8,939 nt of DNA from positions 1 through 8,939 of the forward strand of contig JBHIBC010000095.1 in the NCBI GenBank assembly GCA_046758905.1, read 5' to 3'. Under the pieces are notes generated by a model. The model worked only from the letters and a program-made list of their open reading frames with translations. It was not told the origin of the DNA and did not search any database. A program made the translations under genes and the position numbers. Shown in pieces: positions 5,880 to 8,939 of this stretch. Each line of letters opens with the position of its first letter. The stretch's first letter is position 1. This DNA comes from JBHIBC01 sp046758905. Lineage in GTDB: Bacteria > Acidobacteriota > Polarisedimenticolia > Gp22-AA2.

Positions 5880-7040
5880 ATGCCGGCCTCGCCCTACCTC
5901 GCCCTCAGCCTCTTCTACCTGACGGCGTTCGGCGTCCTGGGCGTCTACCTCCCGTACTTCAACCTGTACCTGGAGGAGCTCGGGCTCACCGCGGTCCAGA
6001 TAGGGCTGGTCAGCGCGCTGCTTCCGCTGTCGAGCGCCATCGTGCCGACGCTCGGCGGGCTGCTGTCGGAGCGGGTCGGCCGCAGGCGCATCCTGGTGAT
6101 CGTCACGACCCTGCTGTCGTTCGGCGCCTGCGCGATGCTCCTCGGGGTCACCGGGTTCACCGGCATCGCGCTGGCGGTGGGCGCGTTCTCGATCCTCAGG
6201 GCGCCCTCGGTCCCGCTCGTGGACGCGACCGCCATGGAGATCTCGGACGCCGGCGGACCGGACTACGGCCGGATGCGGGTCTGGGGCTCTCTCGCCTTCA
6301 TCGTCATGGCGCTCGCGACCGGGCCCGTCGTCGGGGCGTGGGGCGAGCGGGCGGTGCTGCACACGATGCTGGCCGTCCTGGCCTGCGGCGTCGGCTCGAC
6401 CCTGCTGCTGCCGCGCGACCCGGCCCATCGGGCGAGGGCCGGTCCCGCGGGCGGGCTCGGCAGGAGGATCGGCGAGCCGCACGTCCTGCTCTTCCTGGCC
6501 GCCTGCGTCCTGTCGCAGGCCTCCCACGGGCCCTACTACGTCTTCTTCAGCATCCACCTCGAGCGCGCGGGCTACACCCCTCTGGCGATCGGGCTGCTGT
6601 GGGCGGTCGCGGTAGGGTGCGAGATCCTCGTGATGCTCAGGATGCGGAGGATCCTGGATCGGGTCGGCCCCCTGCCGGTCATCGCGCTGAGCCTGGTGCT
6701 GGCGGCGGCCCGCTGGGCCGTCTGTGCGCTCACCGTCCACCCGCTCCCGATCGCCCTCTCGCAGACGCTGCACGCCGCCTCGTTCGCCGCGTTCCACGTG
6801 GCGGCCGTGACCCACACCCATCGGCTTTTCGGCGAGCGACGTCGCGCCAGCGGCCAGGCGGTCTATTCCTCGTCCACATTCGGCGTCGGAAACATCCTCG
6901 GGATGCCGCTGAGCGGCCTGTTCCACGACCGCCTGGGGGTCCAGGGGCTGTTCGGCTGGGCCGGCGCGGTGGCACTGGTCGGCGCCGCGCTGACCGTCGC
7001 CGCGGCCCGTCGCCGGAGATCCGATGACCGGGGTCTATAA
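5880..7040 (+). CDS. MFS transporter (MFS_1-like / HcaT-type)
   Basis: Inner-membrane secondary transporter with about 12 predicted membrane segments in 386 aa. The first is LALSLFYLTAFGVLGVYLP (7-25), and the region FNLYLEELGLTAVQIGLV follows. The cytoplasmic loop between TM2 and TM3 holds the MFS signature GGLLSERVGRRR (59-70), and a second family-typical block is YGRMRVWGSLAF. A charged central loop with RDPAHRARAGPAGG separates the two six-helix halves. These features fit the MFS_1-like group that includes phenylpropionate (HcaT) and nucleoside permeases; the substrate cannot be inferred. The ATG at 5880 is the only plausible start because TM1 follows at once, although it has no ribosome-binding site (see the promoter at 5843-5871). 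Its TAA stop overlaps a TATAAT hexamer. mqnD follows after 118 bp; a functional link, such as export or uptake of an aromatic intermediate, would be speculation. Confidence 0.88.
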   Translation: MPASPYLALSLFYLTAFGVLGVYLPYFNLYLEELGLTAVQIGLVSALLPLSSAIVPTLGGLLSERVGRRRILVIVTTLLSFGACAMLLGVTGFTGIALAVGAFSILRAPSVPLVDATAMEISDAGGPDYGRMRVWGSLAFIVMALATGPVVGAWGERAVLHTMLAVLACGVGSTLLLPRDPAHRARAGPAGGLGRRIGEPHVLLFLAACVLSQASHGPYYVFFSIHLERAGYTPLAIGLLWAVAVGCEILVMLRMRRILDRVGPLPVIALSLVLAAARWAVCALTVHPLPIALSQTLHAASFAAFHVAAVTHTHRLFGERRRASGQAVYSSSTFGVGNILGMPLSGLFHDRLGVQGLFGWAGAVALVGAALTVAAARRRRSDDRGL

Positions 7041-7041
7041 T
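7036..7041 (+). promoter_or_regulatory. Perfect -10 hexamer TATAAT before mqnD
   Basis: TATAAT overlaps the stop codon of the MFS gene (7038-7040). It is rare in this composition and sits about 120 bp before the mqnD ATG, so it could start an mqnD-ygfZ transcript at about 7048. No good -35 is visible 16-18 bp upstream (CCGGAG or similar), and there is no extended -10 TGn, so the promoter is uncertain. Confidence 0.4.
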
Positions 7042-7052
7042 GGGCGGTCCTC

Positions 7053-7135
7053 GACCCCCGGGCGGCCGGAGGAGAGGTACGGCAGCCCTGGTGGCGGTCC
7101 TCCGGGTCCCTCGACGACCCCCGGGCGGCCGGAGG
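7053..7135 (+). repeat. Direct repeats in the mqnD leader
   Basis: GACCCCCGGGCGGCCGGAGG occurs twice, exactly, at 7053-7072 and 7116-7135 (63 bp apart). A shorter repeat, GGCGGTCCTC, occurs at 7043-7052 and 7093-7102 (50 bp apart). The different periods point to a duplication that later gained bases. Both 20-bp copies end in CCGGAGG; a single complementary CCTCCGG lies between them at 7099-7105. The 118-bp stretch has no gene. Confidence 0.85.
7066..7135 (+). promoter_or_regulatory. Possible switching leader of mqnD
   Basis: TCCTCCGG (7098-7105) can pair either backwards with CCGGAGGA (7066-7073, 8 bp) or, less one base, forwards with CCGGAGG (7129-7135, 7 bp). Loops are similar (24 and 23 nt), so the two hairpins are mutually exclusive and of similar strength. 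The forward hairpin would mask GGAGG at 7131-7135, the best Shine-Dalgarno for a GTG start at 7144. No ligand-binding core of a known riboswitch is recognised. In GC-rich DNA, repeats of this kind can pair by chance, so a regulatory role is only a hypothesis. Confidence 0.3.
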
Positions 7136-7158
7136 CGAGACGGGTGGGAGCGGCCGGA

Positions 7159-8001
7159 ATGGCTCAGGGACTGACGATCCGCGTCGGGCACAGCCCCGAC
7201 CCGGACGACGCCTTCATGTTCTACGCTCTGGCCACGGGCGCGATTCCGTCGGCGGGCCTCGAGATCGTCCAGGTGCTCGAGGACATCGAGAGCCTCAACC
7301 GGCGGGCGCTGGAGGGCCGCATCGAGGTGAGCGCGGTCTCCTTCCACGCCTACGCCCACCTGGCCGACCGTTATCTGCTGCTGTCCAGCGGCGCCAGCAT
7401 GGGGGACGGATACGGGCCGGTGGTGGTGACGCGCCGCCCGGCCGGCCCAGAGGATCTCGGGAGGATGACGATCGCCGTGCCCGGACGCCTGACCACGGCG
7501 ACCCTCGTGCTGCGCCTGGCCCTCGGCGCGGTGCGCACGGAGGTGATGCCTTTCGACCGGATCCTGGAGGCGGTGGCGCGCGGCGAACGCGAGGCCGGGG
7601 TGCTCATCCACGAGGCGCAGCTCACCTACGGTGCCAGTCGGCTCCACAAGGCGATCGATCTGGGTGAGTGGTGGCACCGCGAGACCTCGGGGCTGCCCCT
7701 CCCGCTCGGGGGGAACGTCATCCGCCGCGACCTCGGCCCGGAGACCATCGCCCGGCTCGACCTCCTCCTCCGGGAGAGCATCCGGTACGGCCTCGAGCAC
7801 CGTGCCGAGGCGCTGACCTACGCCATGGAGTTCGGGCGCGGTCTGGCCAGCTCGCTCGCCGACCGCTTCGTCGGGATGTACGTCAACGACTACACCCTCG
7901 ACTACGGGCCTAAGGGGCGTCTGGCCGTGGAGACGTTGCTGCGCCTAGGTCATCGGGCCGGGATCCTCCCGCGGCCCGTCGAGGCCGAGTTCGCCGGATG
8001 A
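7159..8001 (+). CDS. mqnD: 1,4-dihydroxy-6-naphthoate synthase MqnD
   Basis: Enzyme of the futalosine route to menaquinone: it converts cyclic dehypoxanthine futalosine to 1,4-dihydroxy-6-naphthoate in the cytoplasm. It has the periplasmic-binding-protein-like fold of the MqnA/MqnD family. Seen: the N-terminal signature GHSPDPDDAFMFYAL (10-24), EDIESLNRRALEG, the SAVSFHAYA block, SGASMGDGYGPVVV with its glycine-rich binding loop, and LIHEAQ (His151), where the family places the proposed catalytic His. The length of about 280 aa matches. MqnD is preferred over MqnA because of the SPDPDDAF motif. The ATG at 7159 has GGGAG 8 nt upstream. A GTG at 7144 (5 codons longer) has the stronger GGAGG at 8 nt and is a serious alternative. 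It overlaps the next gene by 4 bp. No other menaquinone gene is in view, and the MFS gene just upstream has no known role in this pathway. Confidence 0.88.
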   Translation: MAQGLTIRVGHSPDPDDAFMFYALATGAIPSAGLEIVQVLEDIESLNRRALEGRIEVSAVSFHAYAHLADRYLLLSSGASMGDGYGPVVVTRRPAGPEDLGRMTIAVPGRLTTATLVLRLALGAVRTEVMPFDRILEAVARGEREAGVLIHEAQLTYGASRLHKAIDLGEWWHRETSGLPLPLGGNVIRRDLGPETIARLDLLLRESIRYGLEHRAEALTYAMEFGRGLASSLADRFVGMYVNDYTLDYGPKGRLAVETLLRLGHRAGILPRPVEAEFAG

Positions 8002-8858
8002 GCGCGAACCCCGCGCCGGCCGGCGGGCCGGCCGCCGGGGCGGCCGATCAGTACCGGGCGGCACGCTCCAGCGCCGTCCTCGCGGACCGCTCGGATCTCG
8101 GCCGTCTCGTCATCAGCGGCAGGGACGCCGCCGACCTCCTGCACCGGCTCACCACCAACGCCACCAGGGACCTCCGCGACGGGGATGGCGTGCCGACCGT
8201 GTTCGTCACGCCGAAGGGGCGGATCGTCGACCTGGTGACTCTCCACCGGATGAGCGACCACCTCTTGTGCCTCACCGGGCGCGGCCGGGCGGCGGCGGTG
8301 GCCGCGTGGATCGACCGGTACACCTTCCGCGAGGAGGTGCGCGTGGAGGACCGTGGCGCCGCGCTCGGGATCCTCGGGCTGTACGGGGCCCGCGCCTCGG
8401 AGGCGGTCGCCGCCCTGTTCGGCGAGGCCGCCGCGGCCCGGCCCCGGCATCACACGGCGCGGGTCGGGAGCGCCGAGGATCCGGTGGCCGTCGCCCCGAC
8501 CTACCCGCTGGCCGGAGGGGGGTTCCTGCTGATCGTGCGGCGCGGCGCGCTGGACGCGCTGCGGCGGAGGATCCTCGGCTCCCGCCGGGAGGTGATCGCG
8601 GCCGGGGAGGCCTGCCTGGAGGCGCTGCGCATCGAGTCGGGCCTGCCGGCCGCCGGGCGCGAGCTGACCGAGGACTACAACCCGTGGGAGGCCCGGCTCG
8701 ACGAAGCCGTCTCCCTCACCAAGGGATGCTACGTCGGCCAGGAGGTGATCGCCCGGTTGAACACCTACGCCAAGGTGACGAAGCGGCTGGTCCGGCTGGA
8801 GCTTCCGGGACCGGGCGTGGCGCCCGCCGGGGGGCGAGCCTCCAGGCTGAGCCGCTGA
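7998..8858 (+). CDS. ygfZ: YgfZ/GcvT-like folate-binding protein, C-terminus cut
   Basis: Homologue of E. coli YgfZ, a tetrahydrofolate-binding GcvT-like protein that supports assembly or repair of certain iron-sulfur enzymes. Seen: the N-terminal GcvT-like segment LGRLVISGRDAADLLHRLTT, the central folate-binding fold, and the family signature KGCYVGQE (242-249, with Cys244), preceded by DYNPWEARLDEAVSLT. The frame ends at 286 aa, just after KRLVRLELPGPGVAP. Family members continue for several tens of residues through a C-terminal barrel (typical total about 320-350). The final residues GGRASRLSR look unrelated, and the sequence from about 8832 reads as another gene in a different frame, so the gene is probably interrupted near 8830. 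The start ATG overlaps the mqnD stop (ATGA), implying translational coupling; the N-terminal 15 residues are low-complexity. Family is sure; whether the cut is real or from assembly is open. Confidence 0.85.
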   Translation: MSANPAPAGGPAAGAADQYRAARSSAVLADRSDLGRLVISGRDAADLLHRLTTNATRDLRDGDGVPTVFVTPKGRIVDLVTLHRMSDHLLCLTGRGRAAAVAAWIDRYTFREEVRVEDRGAALGILGLYGARASEAVAALFGEAAAARPRHHTARVGSAEDPVAVAPTYPLAGGGFLLIVRRGALDALRRRILGSRREVIAAGEACLEALRIESGLPAAGRELTEDYNPWEARLDEAVSLTKGCYVGQEVIARLNTYAKVTKRLVRLELPGPGVAPAGGRASRLSR

Positions 8859-8939
8859 CCAACTCGCTGATCATTCAGGCGGACAGGCTGACGGTGGAGC
8901 GGGTCAAGCAGTTGGCGGCGGAGATGGATGCGAAGGTCG
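8834..8939 (+). CDS. Secretin-like gene fragment (internal, partial)
   Basis: In the frame with codons at 8834, 8837 and onward, the translation is ASLQAEPLTNSLIIQAD followed by RLTVERVKQLAAEMDAKV, running off the window. TNSLIIQA followed by a helix ending in a Leu/Met-Asp is the hallmark of the N-domain repeats of outer-membrane secretins (GspD/PilQ type), which have T-N-S-L-I-V-x-A and then I-x-x-L-I-x-x-L-D. There is no start codon or ribosome-binding site, so this is an internal piece joined to the cut ygfZ-like gene. Only about 35 residues are available, so the assignment is tentative. Confidence 0.45.

Noticed and set aside
5865..6926. Minus-strand open frame of 353 codons opposite the MFS gene
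   Set aside because: Its composition is Arg/Asp/Gly/His-rich, as expected for a shadow of a GC-rich membrane protein gene, with no recognisable domain; the plus-strand frame is a clear transporter.
6730..7800. Minus-strand open frame of 356 codons across the MFS-mqnD boundary
   Set aside because: It is a shadow of two well-supported plus-strand genes, shows no motif and has no ribosome-binding site of note.
1..8939. Defence system, prophage, biosynthetic cluster, or tRNA/rRNA gene
   Set aside because: Apart from the IS, every gene is a recognised housekeeping type. I could find no RNA gene, phage gene or defence-type gene cluster.

Overview
The window is very GC-rich and densely coded. It has the housekeeping gene mix of a free-living bacterium. 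The menaquinone gene belongs to the futalosine (Mqn) route, and its HSPDPDDAF signature is a variant I associate with Acidobacteriota and neighbouring uncultivated phyla. That placement is a low-confidence inference; no rRNA or marker gene is present. The length, a left end that falls on an insertion-sequence terminus, and a right end inside an unrelated gene fragment suggest a complete metagenomic contig.

Left part (2-1227): a complete insertion sequence of about 1.23 kb. It has 27-bp imperfect terminal inverted repeats, and a single IS1-like transposase on the minus strand with a strong Shine-Dalgarno that an upstream hairpin could mask. Its right end lies 13 bp upstream of the ATG of an acyl-CoA synthetase gene (1241-2773, +), so that gene has lost its native upstream region.

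Middle (2774-5880): the synthetase converges on a minus-strand pair, a SirB1-type transglutaminase-like/TPR protein followed after 12 bp by a DinG/XPD-family helicase. The DinG protein has Gly in place of one of the four iron-sulfur cysteines. An 18-bp tandem repeat sits at the dinG stop codon, and every copy carries an in-frame stop. The sirB1-like gene and an MFS transporter gene diverge from an 81-bp spacer. Oppositely oriented -35-like boxes overlap there, and the transporter promoter is so close to its ATG that the mRNA is probably leaderless.

Right part (5880-8939, +): MFS transporter, then mqnD (1,4-dihydroxy-6-naphthoate synthase) behind a 118-bp repeat-rich leader, then a YgfZ/GcvT-like folate-binding protein overlapping mqnD by 4 bp (ATGA). 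The ygfZ-like frame stops early, and the last ~105 bp encode, in another frame, what looks like a secretin repeat. This is a break that may be biological or an assembly chimera.

I see no defence system, CRISPR array, prophage or RNA gene. The best leads are the DinG cysteine loss, the mqnD leader, the leaderless divergent promoter, and the right-edge junction.
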